Part shown: piece after piece, positions 1 to 6,740 of the stretch | How the letters are laid out: each line of letters opens with the position of its first letter | Position numbering within the stretch: the stretch's first letter is position 1 | Origin: Candidatus Proelusimicrobium excrementi | GTDB lineage: Bacteria > Elusimicrobiota > Elusimicrobia > Elusimicrobiales > Elusimicrobiaceae | Direction: 5' to 3' | NCBI GenBank assembly: GCA_934643455.1 | Contig: CAKUBV010000008.1 | Location: forward strand, 1-25,317 | DNA: 25,317 nucleotides | Notes under the pieces: generated by a model | The model's database searches: none | What the model was told of the DNA's origin: nothing | The model's input: only the letters and a program-made list of their open reading frames with translations | Translations under genes and position numbers: made by a program

Positions 1-76
1 AGAAGGAGTAAGATTCGCGATCAGGGAAGGCGGCAGGACGGTAGGCGCCGGCGTCGTTACCAAAATTATCGAGTAA
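1..76 (+). CDS. tuf: Elongation factor Tu, C-terminal end (partial)
   Basis: Only the last 24 codons are present, read from base 2 to the TAA at 74-76; the gene begins outside the window. The peptide runs EGVRFAIREGGRTVGAG then VVTKIIE, which is the C-terminal beta-barrel end of bacterial EF-Tu (the FAIREGGRTVGAG motif is close to invariant). EF-Tu delivers aminoacyl-tRNA to the ribosome as a GTP complex. The position directly ahead of rpmG, tRNA-Trp, secE and nusG is the standard bacterial arrangement and supports the call. I am sure of the family; nothing can be said about the missing part. Confidence 0.95.
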   Translation, partial: EGVRFAIREGGRTVGAGVVTKIIE

Positions 77-97
77 TAATTTGCAGCAAAAACCTAA

Positions 98-123
98 TAG
101 GGACATTGAAAACAATGTCCCTA
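98..123 (+). other. Perfect inverted repeat (hairpin) between tuf and rpmG
   Basis: TAGGGACATTG (98-108) and CAATGTCCCTA (113-123) form an 11-bp perfect stem closed by an AAAA loop. No T-run follows, so it is not a standard intrinsic terminator. It could protect the tuf mRNA 3' end or mark a processing site between tuf and rpmG. Role inferred only. Confidence 0.6.
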
Positions 124-135
124 TAGGTATCTTTA

Positions 136-159
136 GAAGAGGGCGTAAAGCCCTTCTTT
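136..159 (+). other. Second hairpin upstream of rpmG, attenuator-like
   Basis: GAAGAGGGC (136-144) pairs with GCCCTTCTTT (150-159) around a GTAAA loop with a single bulged T. A short T-rich stretch (TTTCGGTATTTT) follows. It may be a weak terminator or attenuator that lowers expression of rpmG and downstream genes relative to tuf. The pairing is visible; the function is inference. Confidence 0.4.
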
Positions 160-184
160 CGGTATTTTAAAACAGGAAAAGAAA

Positions 185-352
185 ATGGCAACAGCAGAAA
201 GATTAACATTCGTGCTTTCCTGCACGCAATGCAAGAATAAAAACTACTATTTCGCGAAAGGCAAAAAGAAAGATTATAAAGTAGAATTGAACAAGTTTTG
301 CAAAAAATGCGGCAAGCAGACCGTTCATAAAGAAAGCAAAGCTTCCAAATAA
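185..352 (+). CDS. rpmG: 50S ribosomal protein L33, zinc-binding form
   Basis: A 55-residue basic protein, MATAERLTFVLSCTQCKNKN at the start, with two CxxC pairs at C13/C16 and C39/C42. This is the zinc-ribbon (C+) form of L33, a small protein near the exit-site side of the large subunit. Length is normal for the family. The start is ATG at 185 with an AACAGGAAAAG stretch ahead of it as Shine-Dalgarno. It lies between tuf and tRNA-Trp, the usual place for rpmG in many bacteria. C+ L33 paralogues are often swapped for zinc-free forms under zinc starvation; whether this genome has one cannot be seen here. Confidence 0.95.
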   Translation: MATAERLTFVLSCTQCKNKNYYFAKGKKKDYKVELNKFCKKCGKQTVHKESKASK

Positions 353-374
353 ATTCGCGTATCAAATTTCAATT

Positions 375-449
375 GGGAGCGTCGGTTAACTGGTAAACCA
401 CCGGTCTCCAAAACCGGGACTGAAGGTTCGAGTCCTTCCGCTCCTGCCA
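375..449 (+). tRNA. tRNA-Trp (anticodon CCA)
   Basis: A full cloverleaf folds by hand: acceptor GGGAGCG (375-381) with CGCTCCT (439-445, one G-T pair at the end), D stem GGTT/AACC, anticodon stem CCGGT/ACCGG around loop CTCCAAA with anticodon CCA at 408-410, and T stem GAAGG/CCTTC around TTCGAGT. Discriminator is G446 and the 3' CCA is encoded (447-449). It sits inside the tuf-rpmG-secE-nusG operon, a conserved placement for tRNA-Trp, so it is presumably cut out of the operon transcript. Confidence 0.97.
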
Positions 450-472
450 GATTTTAAATAACGGTAGGTTAT

Positions 473-661
473 ATGAACAAAGCAATTAGTTTTCTAAGAG
501 AGTCATACTTCGAGCTTAAAAAGAGCGTATGGCTTTCCAGGGCGCAGATGATACAATCCACGATATTCGTATTTATCGTGGTCGCTATTATTTCAATATA
601 TATAAGCGGGATAGATTTCATATTATCTTCGATACTGGGCAAAATTATCGGGGGCAATTAA
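473..661 (+). CDS. secE: Preprotein translocase subunit SecE
   Basis: A 62-residue protein of the short, single-span SecE type. An amphipathic N-terminal helix (residues about 3-25, with FLRESYFELKKSVW) lies along the membrane surface, followed by one transmembrane helix (about 28-47, STIFVFIVVAIISIYISG). SecE clamps SecY in the SecYEG channel of the inner membrane. The short form lacks the two extra N-terminal helices of E. coli SecE and is usual outside Gammaproteobacteria. ATG at 473 follows the Shine-Dalgarno GGTAGG. nusG begins 2 nt after the stop. Confidence 0.95.
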   Translation: MNKAISFLRESYFELKKSVWLSRAQMIQSTIFVFIVVAIISIYISGIDFILSSILGKIIGGN

Positions 662-663
662 TA

Positions 664-1254
664 ATGAGCGAAGAAATCACCAACAATCAACCCGCTGCGG
701 CCTCCGCCAACGCCGATTCCGCGCAAGAAAAATTCTGGTATGTGGTGCACACCCAAACCGGACATGAAGATAAAGTAAAAGAAAAGATTTTAACCCAGAT
801 AAAAGTTCAAAATTTTGGCGACAGAATCTTCAACGTATTAGTGCCTACCGAAGAAGTTGTTGAAGTCAAACAAAATAAGAAAACTTTAAGAAAACGCAAA
901 TTTTTCCCCGGATATATTTTGGTTGAGATGATACTTTCCAGCCAGTCTTATTGGTTTATAAGAAATATCGTCGGGGTAACGGGCTTTTTGGGCGATCCTT
1001 ATCCTGTTCCGCTTCCGGAAGAGGAAATCGCCGGCATCGTAGAACTTACCACCGTTACCGACGGCAAGCCCAAACATGCGGTTCAATTCAACCGCGGCGA
1101 GCAAGTCCGCATTACGGAAGGGCCGTTTAAGCATTTCGTGGGCGTTATAGAAGACGTCAACGAAGGCAAAAACAAGCTTAAAGTCATGGTAACCGTATTT
1201 GACAGAGCCGCCCCCGTGGAAGTTGACTATTTGCAAGTGGAAAAAATCAATTAA
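664..1254 (+). CDS. nusG: Transcription termination/antitermination factor NusG
   Basis: A 196-residue NusG. The NGN domain (about residues 24-130) carries WYVVHTQTGHEDKVKE and the FPGYILVEM segment that touches the RNA polymerase clamp. The C-terminal KOW domain (about 140-196) begins near GPFKHFVGVIEDV and binds NusE/S10 or Rho. The reading frame stays open upstream to 529, but that part overlaps secE in another frame. The start is therefore ATG 664, two bases after secE, with GGGGGC as Shine-Dalgarno. The first ~20 residues are a low-complexity Ala/Asn-rich tail before the NGN domain. Coupled secE-nusG is the normal order. Confidence 0.96.
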   Translation: MSEEITNNQPAAASANADSAQEKFWYVVHTQTGHEDKVKEKILTQIKVQNFGDRIFNVLVPTEEVVEVKQNKKTLRKRKFFPGYILVEMILSSQSYWFIRNIVGVTGFLGDPYPVPLPEEEIAGIVELTTVTDGKPKHAVQFNRGEQVRITEGPFKHFVGVIEDVNEGKNKLKVMVTVFDRAAPVEVDYLQVEKIN

Positions 1255-1266
1255 TTTTGGCAGCAA

Positions 1267-1280
1267 CCCGCTTAAGCGGG
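1267..1280 (+). other. Palindromic hairpin in front of the rplK ribosome binding site
   Basis: CCCGCTTAAGCGGG is a perfect 14-bp palindrome in the nusG-rplK gap, about 10 nt ahead of the rplK Shine-Dalgarno AAGGAG. There is no T-run, so it is not a terminator. It could tune access to the rplK start or act as a processing site. Confidence 0.5.
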
Positions 1281-1302
1281 GAAATTAAGGAGTAAAATTA
1301 AA

Positions 1303-1737
1303 ATGGCAAAAGAGAAAAAAATTAAAGGCTATATTAAACTGCAAATTCCTGCAGGCGCAGCCAACCCTGCCCCCCCGGTAGGTCCGGCTTTGGGTCAGCA
1401 CGGCGTCAACATTATGGAATTCTGCAAGCAGTTTAACGCCAAAACAGCAAAATTAGAAAAAGGCATTAAGATCCCTGTCGTTATCACCGTATACGAAGAC
1501 AGATCTTTTTCCTTTATCACCAAGATGCCGCCTATGGCGGTCCTTATCGTGAAGAAACTGGGCCTTGCTAAGGGTTCCGGCACACCTCACAAAGATAAAG
1601 TAGGCAAGCTTACGCAGAAACAGTGTGAAGAAATCGCGGCCGAAAAATTGCCCGATTTGAACACCAAAGACGTCAAACAGGCCGCCGAGATGGTAAAAGG
1701 TACGGCCAGAAGCATGGGCGTCGATATCGTAAAATAA
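1303..1737 (+). CDS. rplK: 50S ribosomal protein L11
   Basis: A 144-residue L11, the usual length. The N-terminal domain has the conserved run KLQIPAGAANPAPPVGPALG (residues about 13-32), and the C-terminal rRNA-binding domain ends with TARSMGVDIV. L11 binds the 23S rRNA GTPase-associated centre and is the sensor side of the RelA stringent response. ATG 1303 follows AAGGAG. It lies between nusG and rplA as in most bacteria. Confidence 0.98.
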   Translation: MAKEKKIKGYIKLQIPAGAANPAPPVGPALGQHGVNIMEFCKQFNAKTAKLEKGIKIPVVITVYEDRSFSFITKMPPMAVLIVKKLGLAKGSGTPHKDKVGKLTQKQCEEIAAEKLPDLNTKDVKQAAEMVKGTARSMGVDIVK

Positions 1738-1752
1738 ATTTTTACCCAGGGA

Positions 1753-1764
1753 GGGCTTCGGCCC
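1753..1764 (+). other. UUCG-capped hairpin in front of rplA
   Basis: GGGC-TTCG-GCCC forms a very stable mini-hairpin in the 47-nt rplK-rplA gap, 11 nt before the Shine-Dalgarno AAAGGAG. Regulatory role is unknown. L1 is known to autoregulate through an mRNA site in other bacteria, but I cannot show that this hairpin mimics the rRNA L1 site. Confidence 0.45.
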
Positions 1765-1784
1765 GTTGACCTAAAGGAGAAAAG

Positions 1785-2471
1785 ATGGGAAAAAGACTTG
1801 AAACAGCAAAAAAAGCGATAGACAGCAAAAAGCTCTATACACTTAAAGAAGCGGTTGCTTTATGCAAAGACAACGCGAAAGCCAAATTTGACGAAACCGT
1901 TGAATTGCATGTCCGCTTAGGCATAGACACCAAAAAATCCGACCAGCAAGTAAGGACGATGGTTGTCCTTCCGCATGGTACCGGTAAAACCAAACGCATT
2001 GCCGTTTTGGCTAAAGGCGAGCATGCTCAGGATGCTCAAAAAGCCGGTGCCGATTTGGTAGGCGGCGAAGATTTGGTGGAAGATATTTTAAAGGGCAAAA
2101 TGGATTTCGACGTGCTCGTTGCCACGCCGGACACCATGAGAGATTTGGCCAAAGCGGCTAAAATCTTGGGCCCCCGCGGTTTAATGCCTAACCCGAAGGC
2201 CGGCACCGTCACTTTTGACGTCGCCACCGCCGTGAAAGAGCTTAAAGCCGGCAGAATTGAATTTAAAGCCGACGCTTACGGCATCGTACACGTACCCGTA
2301 GGCAAAGCTTCTTTCGATGCCGAAAAACTGTTCACCAACGCAAAAGCTGTTTTAGACGTAATCAACAGAGTCAAACCCTCAACCTCAAAAGGCGTATACG
2401 TGAGAACCATCTCCGTATCCTCCACCATGGGGCCCGGTTTACATGTTGATACCAGTAAAGTAAACGCATAG
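1785..2471 (+). CDS. rplA: 50S ribosomal protein L1
   Basis: A 228-residue L1, normal length. Family signatures include FDETVELHVRLGID near residues 35-48, the central LVATPDTMRDL region, and the GPRGLMPNPKAGTVT motif near 128-142. L1 forms the mobile stalk beside the E site and often represses its own operon. ATG 1785 follows AAAGGAGA. It is the last gene of the block: an intrinsic terminator starts 18 nt after the stop, so the usual rplJ-rplL partners do not follow. Confidence 0.98.
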   Translation: MGKRLETAKKAIDSKKLYTLKEAVALCKDNAKAKFDETVELHVRLGIDTKKSDQQVRTMVVLPHGTGKTKRIAVLAKGEHAQDAQKAGADLVGGEDLVEDILKGKMDFDVLVATPDTMRDLAKAAKILGPRGLMPNPKAGTVTFDVATAVKELKAGRIEFKADAYGIVHVPVGKASFDAEKLFTNAKAVLDVINRVKPSTSKGVYVRTISVSSTMGPGLHVDTSKVNA

Positions 2472-2488
2472 TTAAACTCTTTTGCTAT

Positions 2489-2522
2489 AAGCCCCGCGCC
2501 TTTTAGGTGCGGGGCTTTTTTT
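2489..2522 (+). terminator. Intrinsic terminator after rplA
   Basis: AAGCCCCGCGCC (489-500 of the third kilobase) pairs with GGTGCGGGGCTT (2506-2517) around a TTTTA loop, with 12 pairs including one G-U. A T-run continues to 2522. This is a textbook rho-independent terminator closing the tuf-rplA block. Confidence 0.93.
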
Positions 2523-2670
2523 GTAATAAATTAAATTTATGTACGGGCCATATATTATTTCGTCACGTTGTGATGTTTGCGGTTTTAATATGGTCTTAGT
2601 TTATTATTGAGGTATTAGTCTTGAGGTAAGCATTTACAAAAGGGCAAAACCGATCTGTTTTAAATGGTTT

Positions 2671-2699
2671 AAAAATAAAACCCGGATAAAATCCGGGTT
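2671..2699 (-). terminator. Intrinsic terminator of the pheS-tlyA operon
   Basis: On the minus strand AACCCGGAT and ATCCGGGTT form a 9-bp perfect stem (2679-2699) with a 3-nt loop, followed by TTTTATTTTT (2680-2671). It lies 16 nt past the tlyA stop. The 150 bp between this and the rplA terminator are AT-rich and I see no gene in them. Confidence 0.9.
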
Positions 2700-2714
2700 C
2701 ATTAAACTTAAATA

Positions 2715-3464
2715 TTATTTGCCTATTTTTATATGCCAAAGATATTCGATATTGCCGTGTACGCCGGTAATGGGGGAATTTATCAATCCGCCTTCTTGCG
2801 CGTTAAACTGCCGCTCAAGATTTTCTTTAAAAAACTCCCTTACGGAAGCTATCGCTTTTTGCCGGTTTTCTTCCGTCTTCACTATGCCGTGGGGGACTTC
2901 TTTTGGGCTTAATTCAAATTGCGGTTTTATCAGGAATGCAATATCGCTTTTATCCGCCATGCAGGAAAATAAAGCCGGCATTATCATTTTAAGCGATATA
3001 AAAGAAACGTCAACGGCCGCCGCCTCAAAACGGGCTGGGAACATATCCGGCCTGATGTAGCGGGCATTCGTATTAGGATGAAAGAAAAAGTTTTTAAAAG
3101 CGGTAATTTCGCTCGCTATTTGGCCTTTGCCTACGTCAACGCCGTAAACTTCCTTTGCGCCTCTCAGCAGAAAACAATGGGAGAACCCCCCCGTAGCCAC
3201 GCCTATATCCGCGCAAATTTTATCTTTTACGTCTATATTAAAAGCGTCCAGCGCGCCTTGCAGCTTAAGGCCTCCGCGCGATACATACGGGCAGGATTTT
3301 TCTTTCAAAGATATTGTGTCTTCGGGTTTGATGTTCCTGTCGGCGCGCGTTTCCACCTGTCCGTTAACCATGGCTTCCCCGGCCATAATTATGGCCTGCG
3401 CCTTGTTTCTGCTTGAAGCAAGCCCTTGTTCCACCAAAGCGTTATCTAAGCGTAATTTAGGCAT
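2715..3464 (-). CDS. tlyA: TlyA family rRNA methyltransferase (hemolysin A-like)
   Basis: A 249-residue protein with an N-terminal S4 RNA-binding domain (residues about 1-60, MPKLRLDNALVEQGLASSRN) and an FtsJ/RrmJ-type SAM domain. The SAM loop is DIGVATGG at 86-93, and the 2'-O-methyltransferase tetrad K-D-K-E can be placed at K67 (SRGGLKL), D152 (VDVSF), K180 (IKPQF) and E240 (GNIEYLW). TlyA proteins methylate ribose in rRNA and affect capreomycin sensitivity in mycobacteria; old annotations call them hemolysins. I chose ATG 3464 because AAGGA lies 6 nt upstream; the frame is open to a TTG at 3479 without good support. It overlaps xseB by 8 nt. Its substrate here is not known. Confidence 0.9.
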   Translation of the reverse strand: MPKLRLDNALVEQGLASSRNKAQAIIMAGEAMVNGQVETRADRNIKPEDTISLKEKSCPYVSRGGLKLQGALDAFNIDVKDKICADIGVATGGFSHCFLLRGAKEVYGVDVGKGQIASEITAFKNFFFHPNTNARYIRPDMFPARFEAAAVDVSFISLKMIMPALFSCMADKSDIAFLIKPQFELSPKEVPHGIVKTEENRQKAIASVREFFKENLERQFNAQEGGLINSPITGVHGNIEYLWHIKIGK

Positions 3465-3690
3465 TTTCTTCCTTATCAAAGGGCTCTAAGACCAATTCCG
3501 CCCCTTTTTCTTTCAAAGCGTCGACTTTAAATTTAACTTCATTTAATTTTTCCGAAAGTTCCTTTGAAAGTTTTATCCCTTCTTCAAACAGTTTGGAACT
3601 TTCTTCTAAGGCGATAGTATCGCTGTCCAAAGTGTTTACTATTTCTTCAAGGCGGGCTAATTTTGCCTCAAAGGTATTTTTTTTGTTCAT
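3457..3690 (-). CDS. xseB: Exodeoxyribonuclease VII small subunit
   Basis: A 77-residue acidic helical protein with the family pattern FEAKLARLEEIVNTLDSD near residues 7-24 and LEESSKLFEEGIKLSK at 28-43. XseB subunits coat the coiled coil of XseA to build the processive single-strand DNA exonuclease VII. Length is normal. The start overlaps the xseA stop by 4 nt (ATGA), implying translational coupling of the two subunits. Confidence 0.95.
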   Translation of the reverse strand: MNKKNTFEAKLARLEEIVNTLDSDTIALEESSKLFEEGIKLSKELSEKLNEVKFKVDALKEKGAELVLEPFDKEENA

Positions 3691-4874
3691 ATGGTTTCCA
3701 CCTCAAAATTATCGTAAGAAGTCTGCACGGTAAGGCGTTCGCCTTTCAAAGAAGAACGCACAACCTCCCCGGTAGCCGCGCGGCGCACTATGGCGTAACC
3801 GCGTTTCAGGGTGGCTTCGGGGCTTAATAATTTAAGCCTTTGGACGGCCGTTTCCAAGGAGTGTTCTTTAGTGCGCGTCAAATTGTCCATTTTTATACAA
3901 AGAGTTTCTTTTAAATCGTCAAGCAGCTGTTCTTTCCTGTCGAAGAACAAATGCGGCTCTTTAAGGAATTTGCTGTTTGCGGCCAGCTCAAATCTGCTTT
4001 TTAAGCGTTGGTATTGTATTTCAAGCGAATTAAACAAAAGTTTGTTTAAATTAAGCAGTTTTTCGGCTGTGTCCTGAGCGTTTTTAACTACCAGTTCTGC
4101 CGCGGCGGAAGGCGTCGGCGCCCTCAAAGACGCCGCAAAATCCGTGAGCGTGAAATCGGTTTCATGCCCCACGCAGGAAATTACCGGTATCTTGCTTGCG
4201 GAGACTGCGCGCACCACTGTTTCCTCGTTAAAACTCCATAAATCTTCTATACTTCCGCCGCCGCGTCCCAGTAAAATAACGTCAACCGGCGGAGTGAGTC
4301 TTTGCAGGTTTTCCAAAGCTTTTACTATTTGTTCTTTGGATCCTTCCCCCTGAACAAGCGTCGGGGCTATAATAACTTCAAGATTGCGCCCGCGCCTTTT
4401 AAGGACGGAAAGTATATCCCTGACCGCCGCCCCGGTGGGCGAAGTAATAATGCCTATCCTTGAAGGGAACTGCGGCAGAGGCAGTTTTTTGTCTTCGTCG
4501 AACAGTCCTTCTTCGGATAGTTTCGCTTTAAGTTTTTCAAATTCAAGATAAAGGTTTCCCCGTGTTTTAACTTCCGCTTCCCGCGCTATAATTTGGTAAC
4601 GTCCTTGTTTTATATAACAGGATAAATCTCCTCGCACAAGGATTTGATCCCCTTCTTTTAAATTGACCCCTCGCGCATAGCCTTTAAACAATACTGCGGA
4701 AATTAGGGCGTTTTGGTCTTTTAAATCAAAATAAATATGTCCGCTGGCGGCTTTTTTCAGATTTGATATTTCGCCTTCCACGGCCACCCCTGCCAGCACG
4801 CCTTCTAGCATTTCTTTTATGATTAAGCTGATTTCCGTTACGGAGAAAATTTTATTTGCGTCAAAAGGCGGCAT
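3687..4874 (-). CDS. xseA: Exodeoxyribonuclease VII large subunit
   Basis: A 395-residue catalytic subunit. An N-terminal OB-fold (about residues 8-100, with VEGEISNLKKAASGHIYF) binds single-stranded DNA. The nuclease domain begins near IGIITSPTGAAVRDIL and contains the GRGGGSIEDLW and SCVGHETDFTL segments. A long coiled coil and the GYAIV C-terminal segment follow. The enzyme degrades single-stranded DNA in both directions in repair. The stop overlaps xseB by 4 nt, and its ATG shares one base with the rarA stop (TAATG). All key motifs are intact. Confidence 0.96.
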   Translation of the reverse strand: MPPFDANKIFSVTEISLIIKEMLEGVLAGVAVEGEISNLKKAASGHIYFDLKDQNALISAVLFKGYARGVNLKEGDQILVRGDLSCYIKQGRYQIIAREAEVKTRGNLYLEFEKLKAKLSEEGLFDEDKKLPLPQFPSRIGIITSPTGAAVRDILSVLKRRGRNLEVIIAPTLVQGEGSKEQIVKALENLQRLTPPVDVILLGRGGGSIEDLWSFNEETVVRAVSASKIPVISCVGHETDFTLTDFAASLRAPTPSAAAELVVKNAQDTAEKLLNLNKLLFNSLEIQYQRLKSRFELAANSKFLKEPHLFFDRKEQLLDDLKETLCIKMDNLTRTKEHSLETAVQRLKLLSPEATLKRGYAIVRRAATGEVVRSSLKGERLTVQTSYDNFEVETI

Positions 4875-6148
4875 TATTTTTTCTTCCTCAAGTTAAATTG
4901 CCTTTCTTTGATAAGTTTTTCTTTGCCCATTAAAGTAGGTTTATAGAATTTTTTAGGCATGGGCATATATTCCTGTTCCACATAATGATTGGGAAAGTCG
5001 TGCGCGTATTTGTATCCTTGGTTTTTGCCGCCGCTTTTAAGGTGAACGGGTACATCGCGCCTGGGGCCGTTGCGGACTTCGTTTAAAGCTTCGTTTATGG
5101 CCAAATAAGCCGCATTTGATTTAGGCGCGCAGGCGACGTAAATCGCCGCATGTGCAAGCGGTATCCTCACTTCCGGCATTCCCAAAACTTCCGCGCTTTT
5201 AAAGGCGGCCTCGGCTATAACAAGGGCCGTAGGTTCGGCAAGGCCGACGTCTTCCGCGGCGCAGATAAAAATACGCCTTGCTATAAAACGCGGATCCTCC
5301 CCCGATTCCAGCATTCTGGCCAGCCAATATACGGCGGCGTCCGGGTCCGATCCGCGCATGGATTTTATAAAAGCGGAAATAATATCATAATGGTCGTCGC
5401 CTTTTTTATCGTAATTCAAATGCCTTTTTTGAATACAGTCTTTTGCGATTTCCAATGTGATTTGTTTTGGCTCGCCTACGTACGGCGTAGTTATAAGGGC
5501 AAGCTCCAGCGCATTTAAGAAACGTCTGGCGTCGCCGTTGGCCTGAGTGATAAGGAAATCCCTCGCCTCTTCGTCTATTTTAAAATTTTCTATATTTTCG
5601 GCTCTTTTTGTAATTTTCGCCAAATGTTCTTTGGAGAGAGGTTTAAATTCAAATACCGAAAATCTTGAAAGTAATGCGTTGTTGATATAAAAATAAGGGT
5701 TTTCCGTAGTTATGCCGATAAGTATAATCTGTCCGCTTTCTACGGAAGGAAGCAAAACATCCTGCTGTGTTTTATTAAAGTGATGTATTTCATCCAAAAT
5801 CAGCAGAGTGCGTTTCTGTTCAAAATTGTTTTCTATCCTTATTTTTGCTTCTTCCAGGACTTTTTTTAAATCCGCTACGCCTGCGGCGGCGGCGTTAAGT
5901 TCGCTTACGTGCGCTTTTGTGCTTTTGGCTATGAACCTGGCCAAGGCGGTTTTGCCGACTCCTGGCGGGCCGAAGAACACCGCCGAGCGCACTTTATCGG
6001 CCTCAATGAGCCTGCGCAGAAGTTTCCCCGGCGCAAGTATATCATCCTGCCCGGCGAAGTCTTCTATATTTTTAGGCGCAAGCCGCGCGGCCAAAGGCAT
6101 ATTGGCCAAAACATTACCGATTTTCTGTTCTTCAAAAAAATCCTGCAT
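4874..6148 (-). CDS. rarA: Replication-associated recombination protein A (RarA/MgsA AAA+ ATPase)
   Basis: A 424-residue AAA+ ATPase with Walker A GPPGVGKT at residues 60-67, Walker B LLILDE at 115-120, sensor 1 near ITTEN (146-150) and an arginine-finger SRF at 161-163. The C-terminal tetramerisation part has YDIISAFIKSMRGSDPDAA and the GxxYxYAHDFPNHYV segment typical of RarA/MGS1/WRNIP1. These proteins act at stalled forks and single-strand gaps together with SSB. It lies 2 nt after the ZapA-like gene with no clear Shine-Dalgarno, so it is probably translated by coupling. Confidence 0.95.
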   Translation of the reverse strand: MQDFFEEQKIGNVLANMPLAARLAPKNIEDFAGQDDILAPGKLLRRLIEADKVRSAVFFGPPGVGKTALARFIAKSTKAHVSELNAAAAGVADLKKVLEEAKIRIENNFEQKRTLLILDEIHHFNKTQQDVLLPSVESGQIILIGITTENPYFYINNALLSRFSVFEFKPLSKEHLAKITKRAENIENFKIDEEARDFLITQANGDARRFLNALELALITTPYVGEPKQITLEIAKDCIQKRHLNYDKKGDDHYDIISAFIKSMRGSDPDAAVYWLARMLESGEDPRFIARRIFICAAEDVGLAEPTALVIAEAAFKSAEVLGMPEVRIPLAHAAIYVACAPKSNAAYLAINEALNEVRNGPRRDVPVHLKSGGKNQGYKYAHDFPNHYVEQEYMPMPKKFYKPTLMGKEKLIKERQFNLRKKK

Positions 6149-6150
6149 AA

Positions 6151-6462
6151 TTATTTAAGCGGCAGACGGTTAAGCGCAAGCGTAAGTTTTTCTATCGCGC
6201 TGTCTATCTGCTTTTCTCCGGCTTTGTTTTTTTGTTCTTCGTTATTGCTTTTGGTATAAACTTTTGCGGCGTAAAACAAGGCCGTGTGCAAAAGCACTTT
6301 AAAAGTGTCTACGGTATGTTTTTCTTCGGATATTTGGTCCATTTTATTTTCAATTTCCCTGGCCAAAGCGTTAACGTCCAGCGGGCCCAAGCCCTCCAGC
6401 GTAACATTATCAAGTTCTATCCTTTTTACGGTTACCGTAACGGGTTCTTGTTTTTTGCTCAT
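6151..6462 (-). CDS. ZapA-like cell division accessory protein (putative)
   Basis: A 103-residue protein. The beginning, VTVTVKRIELD, resembles the N-terminal strand of ZapA. It is followed by a helical stretch LAREIENKMDQISEEKH and a second one, LLHTALFYAAKVY, close to the ZapA pattern of LA..ID.KM and aaL..A.e. A final helix (about 80-98) would be the coiled-coil tail. ZapA crosslinks FtsZ filaments at mid-cell. The place helps: zapA is commonly found just after pheT in other bacteria. It overlaps the preceding coiled-coil gene by 4 nt. Without a profile search this remains a moderate call. Confidence 0.55.
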   Translation of the reverse strand: MSKKQEPVTVTVKRIELDNVTLEGLGPLDVNALAREIENKMDQISEEKHTVDTFKVLLHTALFYAAKVYTKSNNEEQKNKAGEKQIDSAIEKLTLALNRLPLK

Positions 6463-6734
6463 TTGCCGCCCAAATCGGGGGAGGAGGACTGCTGCTCTAT
6501 CCTCTCAATCTCCCTGTCTATTTTATTGTAAAGTTTTTTTAATATGGAAGTCGTAACGTCTTTCCATTCTTTTAAAGCCTTTGCCGTAACCTGCGCGCTT
6601 TGCAGAACTTTTACATTGGATTCCAAAGTCCTGACTTTCGCTTGCAGAAGGATATTTTCCTCTTCGGCCTGCGCAAGCCTTACGGAAATGCGGTCTATTA
6701 AAAGATGCAGCTGTTTGTATTTGTCTTCTTCCAT
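6459..6734 (-). CDS. Small coiled-coil protein, ZapB-like
   Basis: A 91-residue protein with no globular domain visible. Residues about 8-45 form a heptad-rich helix (LIDRISVRLAQAEEENILLQ and onward), and another helix at about 55-82 ends in a Ser/Pro/Gly tail. Size, coiled-coil nature and position between pheT and a ZapA-like gene match the small ZapB-like proteins that accompany zapA in several Gram-negative lineages. It begins 6 nt after pheT and overlaps the next gene by ATGA. Coiled coils give poor family evidence, so the name is inference from context. Confidence 0.45.
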   Translation of the reverse strand: MEEDKYKQLHLLIDRISVRLAQAEEENILLQAKVRTLESNVKVLQSAQVTAKALKEWKDVTTSILKKLYNKIDREIERIEQQSSSPDLGGK

Positions 6735-6740
6735 ATTAAT

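Noticed and set aside
529..663. Upstream extension of nusG to 529
   Set aside because: The extension overlaps secE in a second frame and does not look like NusG. ATG 664 has a Shine-Dalgarno and the standard spacing to secE.
2523..2670. Small gene or RNA between the two terminators after rplA
   Set aside because: AT-rich, no open frame with a start signal, no convincing promoter, and no extended hairpin.
3465..3479. Longer TlyA starting at 3479
   Set aside because: The codon there is TTG, while ATG 3464 has AAGGA at the right distance and gives the canonical N-terminus.
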